In this document: positions 49,919 to 58,947 of the stretch, piece by piece
Numbering within the stretch: position 1 is the stretch's first letter
Layout: every line of letters starts with the position of its first letter
NCBI GenBank assembly: GCA_963753575.1
Contig: CAVWCR010000001.1
Location: 558,001 to 622,000, forward strand
Direction of reading: 5' to 3'
Source of the DNA: VAZQ01 sp963753575
GTDB taxonomy: Bacteria > Pseudomonadota > Alphaproteobacteria > Rhizobiales > Xanthobacteraceae
DNA length: 64,000 bases
The notes under the pieces: model-generated
Database searches by the model: none
The model's input: the letters and a program-made list of their open reading frames with translations, nothing else
Told to the model about the DNA's origin: nothing
Program-made: the position numbers and the translations under genes

Positions 49919-50146
49919 TCAGAGCGCGAACAGCAGCAGGAGCGCGATCAGCAGCGAGAAGATGCCGAGCGCTTCCGTCACCGCGAAGCCGAAAATGAGG
50001 TTGCCGAACTGGCCTTGCGCGGCGGACGGGTTGCGCAGGGCGGCTGCGAGATAGTGGCCGAAGATCGTACCGACGCCGACGCCGGCGCCGCCCATGCCGA
50101 TGCAGGCGATGCCTGCGCCAATCATCTTTGCGGCTTGCGGGTCCAT
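49919..50146 (-). CDS. atpE: F-type ATP synthase subunit c
   Basis: A 75-residue rotor-ring subunit with two helices. The first has IGAGIACIGMGGAGVGVG and the second ends in the proton-carrying acidic region (FGFAVTEALGIFSLLIALLLLFA, with the Glu). The ATG at 50146 has GGAGACTCTC upstream. Gene order atpI-B-E-F'-F is the usual alphaproteobacterial F0 operon. Confidence 0.97.
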   Translation of the reverse strand: MDPQAAKMIGAGIACIGMGGAGVGVGTIFGHYLAAALRNPSAAQGQFGNLIFGFAVTEALGIFSLLIALLLLFAL

Positions 50147-50185
50147 GAGAGTCTCCTGTTTGCGGTTCGTTTGGAGGATCGGGCG

Positions 50186-50932
50186 TCAATGGCCCGGGTG
50201 AATGGCATCGTTGAGATAGATGCAGGTGAGGATGGCGAAGACGTAGGCCTGCAAGAATGCGACCAGAAGCTCGAGCGCGGTCAGCGCCACGGTCATGCTG
50301 AGCGGCAGGAGTGCGCCCAGCCAGCCGAGAAACCCGAGACTTCCCAGCATCACGACGAAGCCGCCGAACACTTTGAGCGTGATATGGCCGGCCAGCATAT
50401 TGGCGAACAAGCGCACGCTGTGCGAGACCGGCCGCGAGAGGAACGAGAGCACCTCGATGAAGGTGACCAGCGGCAGGATGTAGATCGGGATGCCGCTCGG
50501 TACAAACAGCTTCAAGAAGCGCAGCCCGTGCCTGTAAAAGCCGTAGACGATGACGGTCAGGAACACCAGGAGCGCCAGCGAGATCGTGATGATGATGTGG
50601 CTCGTGACCGTGAACATGTAGGGGATGATGCCGATCACGTTCACCGTCACGATGAACATGAACAGCGAGAACACGAGCGGGAAGAACTTCATCCCTTCGC
50701 TGCCGGCGCTTGAGCGCAGCGTGTCTGAGATGAATTCGTATGACATCTCGGCGATCGACTGCAGCCGGCCGGGCACCAGCGCGCGCGAGGTGGTGGCACC
50801 GATCATCAGCGCACTGATCACCACAAGCGCGATCAGCATGAACAGCGCCGAATTCGTGAATGCGATCTCCACCCCACCGATATGCCCGAAGGTGAGGAGG
50901 CTCTTGATCTGGAACTGATGTATCGGATCCAT
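50186..50932 (-). CDS. atpB: F-type ATP synthase subunit a
   Basis: A 248-residue proton-channel subunit with about six helices. It has MLAGHITLKVFGGF with the essential-arginine helix just before it (SHSVRLFANMLAGH), and ELLVAFLQAYVFAILTCIYL near the C-terminus. With the c ring it forms the proton path. It lies downstream of atpI and starts at the ATG at 50932. Confidence 0.96.
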   Translation of the reverse strand: MDPIHQFQIKSLLTFGHIGGVEIAFTNSALFMLIALVVISALMIGATTSRALVPGRLQSIAEMSYEFISDTLRSSAGSEGMKFFPLVFSLFMFIVTVNVIGIIPYMFTVTSHIIITISLALLVFLTVIVYGFYRHGLRFLKLFVPSGIPIYILPLVTFIEVLSFLSRPVSHSVRLFANMLAGHITLKVFGGFVVMLGSLGFLGWLGALLPLSMTVALTALELLVAFLQAYVFAILTCIYLNDAIHPGH

Positions 50933-50974
50933 GCCCGATCAGCCCTATCTTCATCCGGGCCGCCGGAGCGGCCG

Positions 50975-51367
50975 CTATTGCCCCTTCTTCGGCGGATCCA
51001 GCGTATTGTTCTGGACCACGCCTGCTACCCGCATCACGTTGAGAACCCCCGCCGCGAAGCCGAGCAGTAAGAACACGATCATCCCCAGCGGCGAAGATCC
51101 GAGCCAGCGGTCGATCAGCCAGCCGATGCCGGCGCCGACCAGGACTCCTGCGACGAGCTCGGTTGACAGCCGAAAACCGCGGGCGATCGCCGAAGGATCG
51201 GCGCTCGGACGCTGCCCGGGCTCACTGTCGGAAGGACGGTCGGGATGGTGCCGGCCGAGCCGTTCGCCGAGATCACGCAACCTCGCGGAGAGCGCGGCCT
51301 CATCGGCGGAGGGGTGGTCGCGATCAGACTTGCCGCGTGCGTCGTCGGCCATCTTCTTGTCGGCCAT
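50975..51367 (-). CDS. atpI: ATP synthase protein I
   Basis: About 130 residues: a polar N-terminus, then two helices with the AtpI signature STELVAGVLVGAGIGWLIDRW and GMIVFLLLGFAAGVLNVMR. It assists c-ring assembly. The frame is open from an ATG at 51424, but the N-terminal residues of that form look non-native; I list ATG 51367. It is the first gene of the F0 operon. Confidence 0.9.
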   Translation of the reverse strand: MADKKMADDARGKSDRDHPSADEAALSARLRDLGERLGRHHPDRPSDSEPGQRPSADPSAIARGFRLSTELVAGVLVGAGIGWLIDRWLGSSPLGMIVFLLLGFAAGVLNVMRVAGVVQNNTLDPPKKGQ

Positions 51368-51642
51368 GTTTTCGACACCCGCGATGATCGCGGCATACCG
51401 CCGCTCCCGAGGCGCGCGGACCATACTGACTGGGTCTGGGCGAGTCGAAGAATCCGGAATTGTGACCTAAACATCTGAAATCGAAACTGAATCGGCCTGT
51501 CGCCGGCGCCCAAATGCCGCTTTTGGTCGAGTTCTTCGCGGCGGCGCAAGGTGCTAAGCTAATGGTATCGGTCGGGCGAAATGGCTGCCATGATTCCTTT
51601 GCGCCGCAGGCGCGGGGTCTCGTCGGGCACAAGGAGAGAGGC

Positions 51643-52104
51643 ATGACCCGGACCTGTCTGGCTGTGGTGGCATTGGCGGCCGCGCTTGCGGCTCCTGCAG
51701 CTCACGCTCAGGGTTCACCCGAAAACGACGACGGCCGCTTTACGTTCCACCGGGCGGACGATGGCTATCTGCGCCTCGACGGCCGCTCCGGTCAGGTGTC
51801 GTTGTGCGAGCGCAGGCCGGCCGGTTGGCAGTGCCAGGCGGTGCCGGATGAACGTGCCGCGCTCGAGGGCGAGATCGCGCGCCTGCAGGCCAACAACGCC
51901 CGTCTCAAGAAGGAGCTTCTGGCGCACAATCTGCCATTGCCCGGGGGCCTTAAGCCTGACCTGCCCAGCCGCGGCGAGGATGCGACCGGAGGGCTCCCGA
52001 GCGACGCCGAGCTCAACCGGATCATGACCTTCATTGAGAAGGTCTGGAAGCGGATGGTCGAGATGATCGTGTCGACGCAGAAGGACATGATGAAAAAGTC
52101 GTGA
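51643..52104 (+). CDS. Exported coiled-coil protein, unknown
   Basis: A 153-residue protein with a signal peptide (VVALAAALAAPAAHAQ). A short beta domain follows (DGRFTFHRADDGYLRLDGRS, CERRPAGWQC, giving a Cys pair). A helical coil (RAALEGEIARLQANNARLKKE) and a C-terminal amphipathic segment (EKVWKRMVEMI) complete it. ATG 51643 has AAGGAGAG upstream. It is divergent from atpI and its stop overlaps the GTG start of the YjbQ gene. No known family; conserved in rhizobia by impression only. Confidence 0.75.
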   Translation: MTRTCLAVVALAAALAAPAAHAQGSPENDDGRFTFHRADDGYLRLDGRSGQVSLCERRPAGWQCQAVPDERAALEGEIARLQANNARLKKELLAHNLPLPGGLKPDLPSRGEDATGGLPSDAELNRIMTFIEKVWKRMVEMIVSTQKDMMKKS

Positions 52105-52595
52105 ACATTCGTTCCCGCAGCGCGTCCGCGGGAGGTGTCATCGGGCGCTCCGCGATTACCTGCGTCGCTCCCGACCTGATCGCCACCGCAACTCTCGTCG
52201 TTCACACCGGCGGAGTGGGATTCACGGAGCTTACGGCAGCGGCCGCCCGCTTCATAGCCGAGGCTGGCGCGAAACACGGCACGCTGCAGCTCTTTCTGCG
52301 CCACACTTCGGCGTCCCTGGTCATCCAGGAGAACGCCGATCCCGACGTCCAGACCGATCTCGTCAGCGCGCTCGATCGCATTGCGCCCGTCGATGCCGGC
52401 TGGGTGCACGATGTGGAGGGGCCCGACGACATGCCGGCCCATGTCAAAGCTATGCTGACCGGGGTTTCGCTGCAGGTGCCGGTGAGCGATGGTAAGCTCG
52501 CACTCGGCACTTGGCAGGGTCTCTATCTGGCCGAACATCGCGCCCGGCCGCACCGGCGTGAGGTGGTCCTGCAATTCATCGGCCGCCACCAATGA
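52101..52595 (+). CDS. YjbQ-family protein (secondary thiamine-phosphate synthase / UPF0047)
   Basis: A 164-residue YjbQ/UPF0047 protein. The family core HGTLQLFLRHTSASLVIQEN, then DDMPAHVKAML and GTWQGLYLAEHR, is intact. The conserved His and Glu residues sit in these motifs. YjbQ has weak thiamine-phosphate synthase activity in E. coli, but its main role is unknown. The GTG at 52101 overlaps the preceding stop codon (GTGA), so the two genes are coupled. Confidence 0.93.
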   Translation: MNIRSRSASAGGVIGRSAITCVAPDLIATATLVVHTGGVGFTELTAAAARFIAEAGAKHGTLQLFLRHTSASLVIQENADPDVQTDLVSALDRIAPVDAGWVHDVEGPDDMPAHVKAMLTGVSLQVPVSDGKLALGTWQGLYLAEHRARPHRREVVLQFIGRHQ

Positions 52596-52683
52596 GGCTT
52601 ATGGCGGCCATTTCAAAGTTCTTCGTGAAGCGATAGAATCTGGCATATCAGGCCGTAGCACAGCCGCCGCGAGGGGGTGGAGT

Positions 52684-53355
52684 TTGGCCGACACGACGCA
52701 CTATCGCTTGCTGATTGCAGATGATCATCCGCTGTTCCGCGGAGCTTTGCGGGAAGCGGTGACCGGTCTGTTCGAGCGGGTCGACATCGGCGAGGCCGGC
52801 TCGTTCGACGACGTGGTGAAGCTCCTTGAGCGTGGTCGCGAGGTCGATCTCATCCTGCTCGATCTCAGCATGCCGGGCGTGCGCGGTTTCTCCGGGCTCA
52901 TGTTTCTGCGCGCCCAATTTCCGAGCGTTCCAATCGTGGTGGTCTCGGCGAATGACGATCCCGCCGTGATCCGCCGCTGCATGGAGCTCGGAACTTCAGG
53001 CTTCATACCCAAGCGGCTTGGCATCGAAGAGATGCGTGCCGCGATCAAGCGCGTGCTTGAGGGCGACGTATGGACGCCGCCCGATGTCGATCTCAACGCT
53101 GGCTCGGACGCCGAGACCTCCGCCCTGATGGCGCGGCTGACCTCGCTCACTCCGCAGCAGGTGCGCGTGCTGATGATGCTGTCGGAGGGGCTTCTCAACA
53201 AGCAGATCGCCTACGAACTCGGCGTTTCGGAAGCGACCGTGAAGGCGCATGTCTCCGCCATCCTGCAAAAGCTCGGCGTCGAGAGCCGCACGCAGGCGGT
53301 CATTACGGCGGCCAAGATCGAGCTCGGCCAGTGGAACCAGGTGACGCAGGATTGA
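52684..53355 (+). CDS. LuxR/FixJ-type response regulator
   Basis: A 223-residue two-domain regulator. The receiver domain has LLIADDHPLFRGALREAV (acidic pocket), LILLDLSMPGVRG (phospho-acceptor Asp), VVVSANDD and GTSGFIPKR (conserved Lys). The C-terminal LuxR-type helix-turn-helix is LTPQQVRVLMMLSEGLLNKQ then IAYELGVSEATVKAHVSAIL. The TTG at 52684 follows GGGGGTGGAGT and is preferred. It is convergent with the large hybrid kinase next door and is a likely partner for it. Confidence 0.92.
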   Translation: MADTTHYRLLIADDHPLFRGALREAVTGLFERVDIGEAGSFDDVVKLLERGREVDLILLDLSMPGVRGFSGLMFLRAQFPSVPIVVVSANDDPAVIRRCMELGTSGFIPKRLGIEEMRAAIKRVLEGDVWTPPDVDLNAGSDAETSALMARLTSLTPQQVRVLMMLSEGLLNKQIAYELGVSEATVKAHVSAILQKLGVESRTQAVITAAKIELGQWNQVTQD

Positions 53356-53517
53356 GTTCAGCCCGCCTTGGAGCGACATCGCATTAAGCTCAATCGTGAT
53401 TTCGCTCCAAGCGTTTGTTTGGCCGCAGGATCTTAACCGAAAAGCTCGCCACTTTTTTGGGATCATGCCCTGGGCCGTCGGCGCATATCCCTTCGGGGCC
53501 TTCAAGGTTGAGACGCA

Positions 53518-56500
53518 CTATTCCGCCGCCACCACCCGATGCATGCGGCATTGCGCGAGCAGCGCGCGCAGCGCTGCCGGTTTGACCGGCTTGTGGAGTA
53601 CATGGACGCCCTGCACGCGGGCCTCCTCGCGCACAGCGGCTCCGCGATCAGCCGTGATCAGGATGGTGGCCGCCGCGGGGAAGACGCGGCGCAATCCAAC
53701 AATCGCCTCGATGCCGTTGCCTTCGCCGAGATGATAGTCGACGAGCAGTGCGTCCGGCGCAAGCTTGGTCTCGGCGAGCGCCACCCGCGCCGATTTGAGA
53801 TCCTCCGCCTTGACCACGCGGCAACCCCAGCCGCCGAGCAGCGTCTCCATGCCGTCAAGGATTGCCAGGTCGTTATCGATGCACAGCACGTAGATACCCG
53901 CCAGCTGGCCACGATCGACATCGCCACTGTCGCGAACCGGCACGCGCGCCGGAAGGGCGGCCGTTAATGGCACTTCGACTGAGAATTGCGAGCCGCGGGC
54001 GACCAACGAAGAGACAATGATCGTGTGGTCGAGCACGCGCGCGATCCGTTCCACGATCGAGAGGCCCAGCCCCAGTCCGCGCGCTATCTTTGCGCCCTGG
54101 TCGAGACGATGGAACTCTTGGAAGATCGCCTGCTTCTTGGATGGTGGGATACCGAGACCGGTGTCGTAGACGTCGATGCGCAGCCGACCGCGTTGCCGCC
54201 GGCAACCCACAAGCACGCGGCCACTGGGCGTATATTTGATCGCGTTGGAGACCAGGTTCTGCAGCAGCCGCCGCAGCAAACGGCGGTCGGATCTGACCGA
54301 TAGCGAGCAATGGACGAAGTCGACCCGTAGCTGCTTCTCTTGCGCGAGCGGTTGGAACTCGACCTCGAGCTGACGGAGCAAGTCGTCGATTCTGAACGAA
54401 ACGATCTCCGGCCGCATCGCGCCGGTATCGAGCCGCGAAATATCAAGCAGCGCGCCGAGGATTTCCTCGACCGCATCGAGCGAGGCGTCGATGTTGCCGA
54501 TGAGCTGCGCATCCTCGCCGCGGCGCTGGCGCTCGACCAGGCTGGTGACATAAAGCCGCGCGGCGTTGAGCGGCTGCAGGATGTCGTGGCTGGCGGCGGC
54601 GAGGAAGCGCGTCTTGGAGATGTTGGCCTGCTCGGCTTCGCCTTTGGCGCGGCCGAGCTCGGTGTTGAGCCGAGTGAGTTCCTCGGTGCGCTCCTGCACG
54701 CGGCGTTCGAGGGATTCGTTCGCCCGTTCCAATTCCTCCGCCGCTTTCACCGTCGGCGTGATGTCGGTGAATGTGGTCACGATACCGCCGTCCGGCATGC
54801 GATTCGCCCGCACCTCCATGACCAGGTCACGCTCGATGAAGCGTTCGAGGAACGGCTCGTTGGCGGAGACGTAACGCGCGATGCGATCGCCCAACGGGGC
54901 GTCCTCCGCGTCCACGTCGAGGGCGCCCCGTCCGGCGTTATGGCGCAGGATTTCGTCGAGTGGCGTGCCGATCCGGGTGAACTGCGACGGCAGTTCGAGC
55001 ATCTCGCCGAACTGCCGGTTCCAGCAGGTCAGGTGCAGGTCCTTGTCGAACACGGCGATGCCCTGGCGCACGTGATCGAGCGCGGTCTGCAGGATCTCGC
55101 GATTGTAGTGGATTGCCGCATTGGCGTCGTCGAGCAGCTTCAAGGCATCCTTGGTGGACACGCTGCGCTTCTTCAGCAGTAGCGACAGAACGAGGCGTGA
55201 GGACGCGGTCCCGATCGCCGACGCCAGGAGATGCTCGGCGAAACGCAGAAGCTGGAGGTCCGCTTCGGCCTTGGGATCGAGCCTGATGGTGTGGGTGGAG
55301 GCATAGCTGCCGAAGGAGGTGCGGGTGCGCTCTTCACCAAGGTAGCGCGCCACCGTGGAGGTCAGCTCCTCGACCATCACCGAGGAGCGCCATAGTCGAA
55401 AGCTCGTCGTCATCGGCGCCCGTGCGGAGGGCGCGAACAGGTCGGCCTGCATGCGCTCGATCGATGCCGGCGCCCGCGTGAACGAGAACGCCACGTAGGC
55501 GAGAACATTGAGCGCGAGGCTCCACACCGCGCCGTGAGCAAGGCGTGGCAAGTCAAGCCCCATCAGCGCCTGTGGCCGCAGCCACGCGAGGCCCCAGGGG
55601 CCATCGTTCACGATCGCGTTCCCGACAATGCCTGCGTCCGCGAAGCTCGGCAGCATCAAGGTATAGGCCCAGGCCAGGATGCCGATCGTCATTCCGGCCA
55701 TGGCGCCGCGGGCGTTGGCGCGCCGCCAGAACAGGCCGCCGAAAAAGGCCGGCGCAAGCTGTGCGATCGCGGCAAACGACAAGAGCCCGATGGCGGCAAG
55801 CTGCGCCTCACCGGCGAGCCGGTAGTACACATAGGCAAGGAACAAGATGGCGAAGATCGCGATCCGCCGCACCGTCAGCAGCAGCCAGCCGGCGCTGTAG
55901 TTCCTGCTCAGGAAGGCGTCGCGCTGCTTGAGCGCAAGCGGCATTACGAGGTCGTTGGAGACCATGATGGCGAGCGCGACCGTCTCGACGATCACCATCG
56001 CGGTCGCGGCCGACAGGCCGCCGACAAAAGCCGCAATTGTGAAGAGGTCGGAGCCTGCCGCCAGCGGCAGCGCCAGGACGTACATATCGCTGTCGACTTG
56101 GCCCGGTTTGAAGGTAAGCAGGCCCGCGAGCGCGATCGGCACCACGAACAGGTTGATCAGCACGAGATAGAGCGGAAACAGCCATGCGGCCCGGCGGACT
56201 TCCCGCTCGCTGTTGTTCTCGACCACAGTGACGTGGAACTGGCGTGGCAGCAGCACGACTGCAAACAACGAAAGGAGCGTCATCGTAGTCAGTGTGCCGA
56301 CAGCCGGCTCGCGGGTCAGCGCCGCCGCGGTGGCGGGCTGCTCGATCGCACGTGCAAACAGCGCCGCCGGCCCGTCGAACATCCAGAACGTCACGAAGAC
56401 GCCCACCCCGACGAAGGCGACCAGCTTGACGATCAACTCGGTCGCAACCGCGAGCATCAGTCCGTCCTGGTGCTCGGTCGCATCGATGTGGCGGGTGCCG

Positions 56501-57036
56501 AACAGGACCGCAAATGTCGCCATCGAAAATGCGACGAACAGCGCGAGGTCGCCGAACACCGGCTGGACCGCGCCGCTTTCCGGCCTGATGTGCATCAGGA
56601 TGGTGCTCAGCGACGACGACACCGCCTTGAGCTGGAGCGCGATATAGGGAATGGAGCCGATGATGGCGATCAGCGCTACGGTGGCAGCGACGGTCTGGGC
56701 CTTGCCGTATCGGGCGGCGATAAAATCAGCGATCGAGGTGATGTTCTGCGCCTTGGCAAGCCGCACGATCCGCAGGATCAGCGGCCAGCCGAGACCGATC
56801 ATGACAATCGGGCCCACATAGATGGGCAGGAAGTCGTAGCTGGTGCGCGAAGCGAGCCCGACCGAGCCGAAGAAGGTCCAGCTCGTGCAGTAGATCGCGA
56901 GCGAGAGCGGGTAAATGAGGTTTCGCCATCTGCCTTCGCGGCCGAACCGGCGCGTGCGGTCGCCATAGCTCGCGACCACAAAAAGAAGGCTGATGTAGCC
57001 GAGAGCGACGGCGATGACGATCCAGCCTTGCAGCAT
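53518..57036 (-). CDS. Hybrid sensor histidine kinase fused to a sodium-solute-symporter domain
   Basis: A 1172-residue protein. Residues about 1-490 form an SSS/PutP-like membrane region of about 13 helices (IYCTSWTFFGSVGLASRTSY, SDLFTIAAFVGGLSAATAMV). A PAS-like domain lies near 640-770 (LDHVRQGIAVFDKDLHLTCW) and a coiled coil near 780-810. HisKA has the phospho-His in AASHDILQPLNAARLY (about residue 816), and HATPase has LVSNAIKYTPSGRVL and DTGLGIPPSKK. A C-terminal receiver has CIDNDLAILDGMETLLGGWG and phospho-Asp in LLVDYHLGEGNG (about residue 1100). Related CbrA-like kinases sense transport or nutrient state. Convergent with the LuxR-type regulator. Confidence 0.93.
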   Translation of the reverse strand: MLQGWIVIAVALGYISLLFVVASYGDRTRRFGREGRWRNLIYPLSLAIYCTSWTFFGSVGLASRTSYDFLPIYVGPIVMIGLGWPLILRIVRLAKAQNITSIADFIAARYGKAQTVAATVALIAIIGSIPYIALQLKAVSSSLSTILMHIRPESGAVQPVFGDLALFVAFSMATFAVLFGTRHIDATEHQDGLMLAVATELIVKLVAFVGVGVFVTFWMFDGPAALFARAIEQPATAAALTREPAVGTLTTMTLLSLFAVVLLPRQFHVTVVENNSEREVRRAAWLFPLYLVLINLFVVPIALAGLLTFKPGQVDSDMYVLALPLAAGSDLFTIAAFVGGLSAATAMVIVETVALAIMVSNDLVMPLALKQRDAFLSRNYSAGWLLLTVRRIAIFAILFLAYVYYRLAGEAQLAAIGLLSFAAIAQLAPAFFGGLFWRRANARGAMAGMTIGILAWAYTLMLPSFADAGIVGNAIVNDGPWGLAWLRPQALMGLDLPRLAHGAVWSLALNVLAYVAFSFTRAPASIERMQADLFAPSARAPMTTSFRLWRSSVMVEELTSTVARYLGEERTRTSFGSYASTHTIRLDPKAEADLQLLRFAEHLLASAIGTASSRLVLSLLLKKRSVSTKDALKLLDDANAAIHYNREILQTALDHVRQGIAVFDKDLHLTCWNRQFGEMLELPSQFTRIGTPLDEILRHNAGRGALDVDAEDAPLGDRIARYVSANEPFLERFIERDLVMEVRANRMPDGGIVTTFTDITPTVKAAEELERANESLERRVQERTEELTRLNTELGRAKGEAEQANISKTRFLAAASHDILQPLNAARLYVTSLVERQRRGEDAQLIGNIDASLDAVEEILGALLDISRLDTGAMRPEIVSFRIDDLLRQLEVEFQPLAQEKQLRVDFVHCSLSVRSDRRLLRRLLQNLVSNAIKYTPSGRVLVGCRRQRGRLRIDVYDTGLGIPPSKKQAIFQEFHRLDQGAKIARGLGLGLSIVERIARVLDHTIIVSSLVARGSQFSVEVPLTAALPARVPVRDSGDVDRGQLAGIYVLCIDNDLAILDGMETLLGGWGCRVVKAEDLKSARVALAETKLAPDALLVDYHLGEGNGIEAIVGLRRVFPAAATILITADRGAAVREEARVQGVHVLHKPVKPAALRALLAQCRMHRVVAAE

Positions 57037-57243
57037 GACCGAACCTCACACCTTTCAGGATCATTCTATCGCACATTCGGCCGGCTAGGCGAGGATTTCA
57101 CGGCCGTTGTCAGCAGGGGCCCATAGGGGCCCATGCCGGAATGGGCGGTCTGCGCGACCGGTATTTGACGACGCGGCATGTTGGCGGCATTGATCGTCAA
57201 TCCGCGGACGGCGCGTCGCCCATTCCGTGGGCAACTCATCGGA

Positions 57244-58347
57244 ATGCTGCCGTCCTTTCCTGATCTGCGCACCCTCATCCCCTATGCCGAAACGCTGCTG
57301 ATCGCGGCCGTCGGCGGGGTGGCGTTTACCTTGATGGGTGTTCCGGCCGGCCTGGTGTCTGGCTCGATGCTGGCGACGGCGGCGGCGGCGCTCATGGGCC
57401 GGCCCACGAAGGTGCCGCTGCCGCTCGCGCGCATCGCGTTCGTGCTGATCGGCATCCTGCTCGGCGCCGTGGTGACGCCGGCGACGCTGCGTGGCATGGT
57501 CGCCTGGCCGCTCAGCATCGCGCTGCTCGCCGTCTCGACCGCGGTCATGATTGTTGCGACCACGGGCTATCTGCGGCTCGTGCATGGCTGGGACCCGCTC
57601 ACGGCGCTGCTCGGCGCGAGCCCCGGCTCGATGGCGCAGGCGATGGCGCTCGCGGCAGAGTTCGGCTGCAACCTGCGCGGAATTGCGATCGTGCAGACGA
57701 TGCGCGTGCTGGTGATCACGATTGGGCTGCCCAGCGGGCTCGCGCTGTTCGGCCAGGCGGCAAGTGCTCTCCCGCCGACGTTGCCCAACGCCGGTGCCTC
57801 ACTCGCCGAGCTCGCGATCCTGGTGGTCGCATCGACCGCGTCGGCGGTGTTTGTGCATTGGATCAAATTTCCCGGCGGGCTCCTGTTCGGGGCTATGGCG
57901 GCGTCCGCGGTGCTGCATGGCGGCGATTTCCTGCACGTGACGCTGCCGTGGTGGCTGGGGAGTTCCGGGGTCGTGCTGCTCGGGGCCCTCGTCGGCTCAC
58001 GCTTCGCCAACACGTCGCCCGCGATGCTGTTGGAATATTTCTGGGCGGCGCTCGGCTCGGCCACTGTCGCCATCGCGGTCTCGGCGGCGTTCGTGTTGGC
58101 GGTGGTGAACCTGCTGCCGTTCCGGGCTTCCGACGTTTTGATCGCATTCGCGCCGGGTGCGCAGGACACCATGATGGTGCTCGCGCTCGCGCTCCACCTC
58201 GACCCGGTCTACGTCGGCGCGCATCACCTCACGCGCTTTCTGATCGTGACCTTTTCGGTTGCGGTCAGCGCACGCCGGCTGGCGCGCCGCCGTGGCGTCG
58301 CGAGCAGCGGCGAGAGGCGCAGAAAGCCGGGCGCGTTCGAGGATTAG
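57244..58347 (+). CDS. AbrB-family membrane protein (duplicated domain)
   Basis: About 367 residues, with two AbrB-duplication (AbrB/AmoA-like) halves of some five to six helices each. PAGLVSGSMLATAAAALMGR and GASPGSMAQAMALAAEFGCN are in the first half and GALVGSRFANTS and AFAPGAQDTMMVLALALHLD in the second. These uncharacterised membrane proteins are annotated as AbrB-type transporters or regulators; the function is unknown. The ATG at 57244 opens directly at the first helix; an ATG at 57178 is also in frame. It ends before the toxin-antitoxin pair. Confidence 0.88.
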   Translation: MLPSFPDLRTLIPYAETLLIAAVGGVAFTLMGVPAGLVSGSMLATAAAALMGRPTKVPLPLARIAFVLIGILLGAVVTPATLRGMVAWPLSIALLAVSTAVMIVATTGYLRLVHGWDPLTALLGASPGSMAQAMALAAEFGCNLRGIAIVQTMRVLVITIGLPSGLALFGQAASALPPTLPNAGASLAELAILVVASTASAVFVHWIKFPGGLLFGAMAASAVLHGGDFLHVTLPWWLGSSGVVLLGALVGSRFANTSPAMLLEYFWAALGSATVAIAVSAAFVLAVVNLLPFRASDVLIAFAPGAQDTMMVLALALHLDPVYVGAHHLTRFLIVTFSVAVSARRLARRRGVASSGERRRKPGAFED

Positions 58348-58479
58348 AGCGAAGTTCGGGCAGCTTCACGGGAAAGATACCAATAAGGCTTCTTCGCCGG
58401 GTCTCCCTGGGGCGGTCGCGATGTGATATTTGAAGCCTTGCCATGCGGCGGCCTGTAGAGCGGCAAACGAGGAGCGGTC

Positions 58480-58716
58480 ATGTCAAAACCGGTGATCTTC
58501 ACAATTTCGGCCGCCTGGGACCAGGAGGCATCGGTCTGGACCGGGCACTGCGACGACATTCCAGCCGCGGCCGACGCACCGACGCTCGACGAATTGCTGG
58601 CGAAGATGTCCTCGATGGCGCTCGACCTTCTGCCGGACAATCATCCGGATGTCGACCCAAGCGATCTGTTCGTGCAGATCACCGCGTTGCGCGAAGCCGA
58701 ACCAGCTGTTGGCTGA
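58480..58716 (+). CDS. DUF1902-family antitoxin-like protein
   Basis: A 78-residue protein: MSKPVIFTISAAWDQEASVW then TGHCDDIPAAADAPTLDELL, a HicB-like fold. DUF1902 proteins are often encoded directly upstream of a HicA-type toxin, as here: the next ATG overlaps its stop by only the spacing TGA-ATG (58714-58719). It probably neutralises the toxin. Its GAGCGGTC leader is weak. Confidence 0.8.
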   Translation: MSKPVIFTISAAWDQEASVWTGHCDDIPAAADAPTLDELLAKMSSMALDLLPDNHPDVDPSDLFVQITALREAEPAVG

Positions 58717-58890
58717 ATGGCGCCGCGGTTCGATCGTCCCTTATGGGAATTACTGCGCGCGGCTGGCTGCAAATTCGTCCGGCAGGGGCGGGGCAGCCAC
58801 GAGATCTGGCACAGCCCCATAACGCAACGAAACTTTGCGGTGCCAGTAGGCATTCCAAGCCGGCATACCGCCAACGCCATTCTACGTTAG
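58717..58890 (+). pseudogene. HicA-type toxin with a premature stop
   Basis: The frame reads MAPRFDRPLWELLRAAGCKF, then VRQGRGSHEIWHSPI with the GSH motif of the HicA RNase, and FAVPVGIPSRHTANAILR. A TAG at 58888-58890 stops it. The next codons continue AGLPKAF to a TGA at 58912-58914, exactly where an intact HicA would read ILRQAGL. One C-to-T change (CAG to TAG) would explain it, removing the last eight residues. The catalytic His region is intact, so partial activity is possible. Confidence 0.7.
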
Positions 58891-58947
58891 GCTGGCCTGC
58901 CCAAGGCGTTCTGAACCGTTAAAGAAATCGGAGTGAGTGCCCGCCGC

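Noticed and set aside
55534..57126. A 530-codon + strand open frame opposite the hybrid kinase
   Set aside because: Composition is charged and repetitive with no family features, against a complete multi-domain kinase on the other strand.
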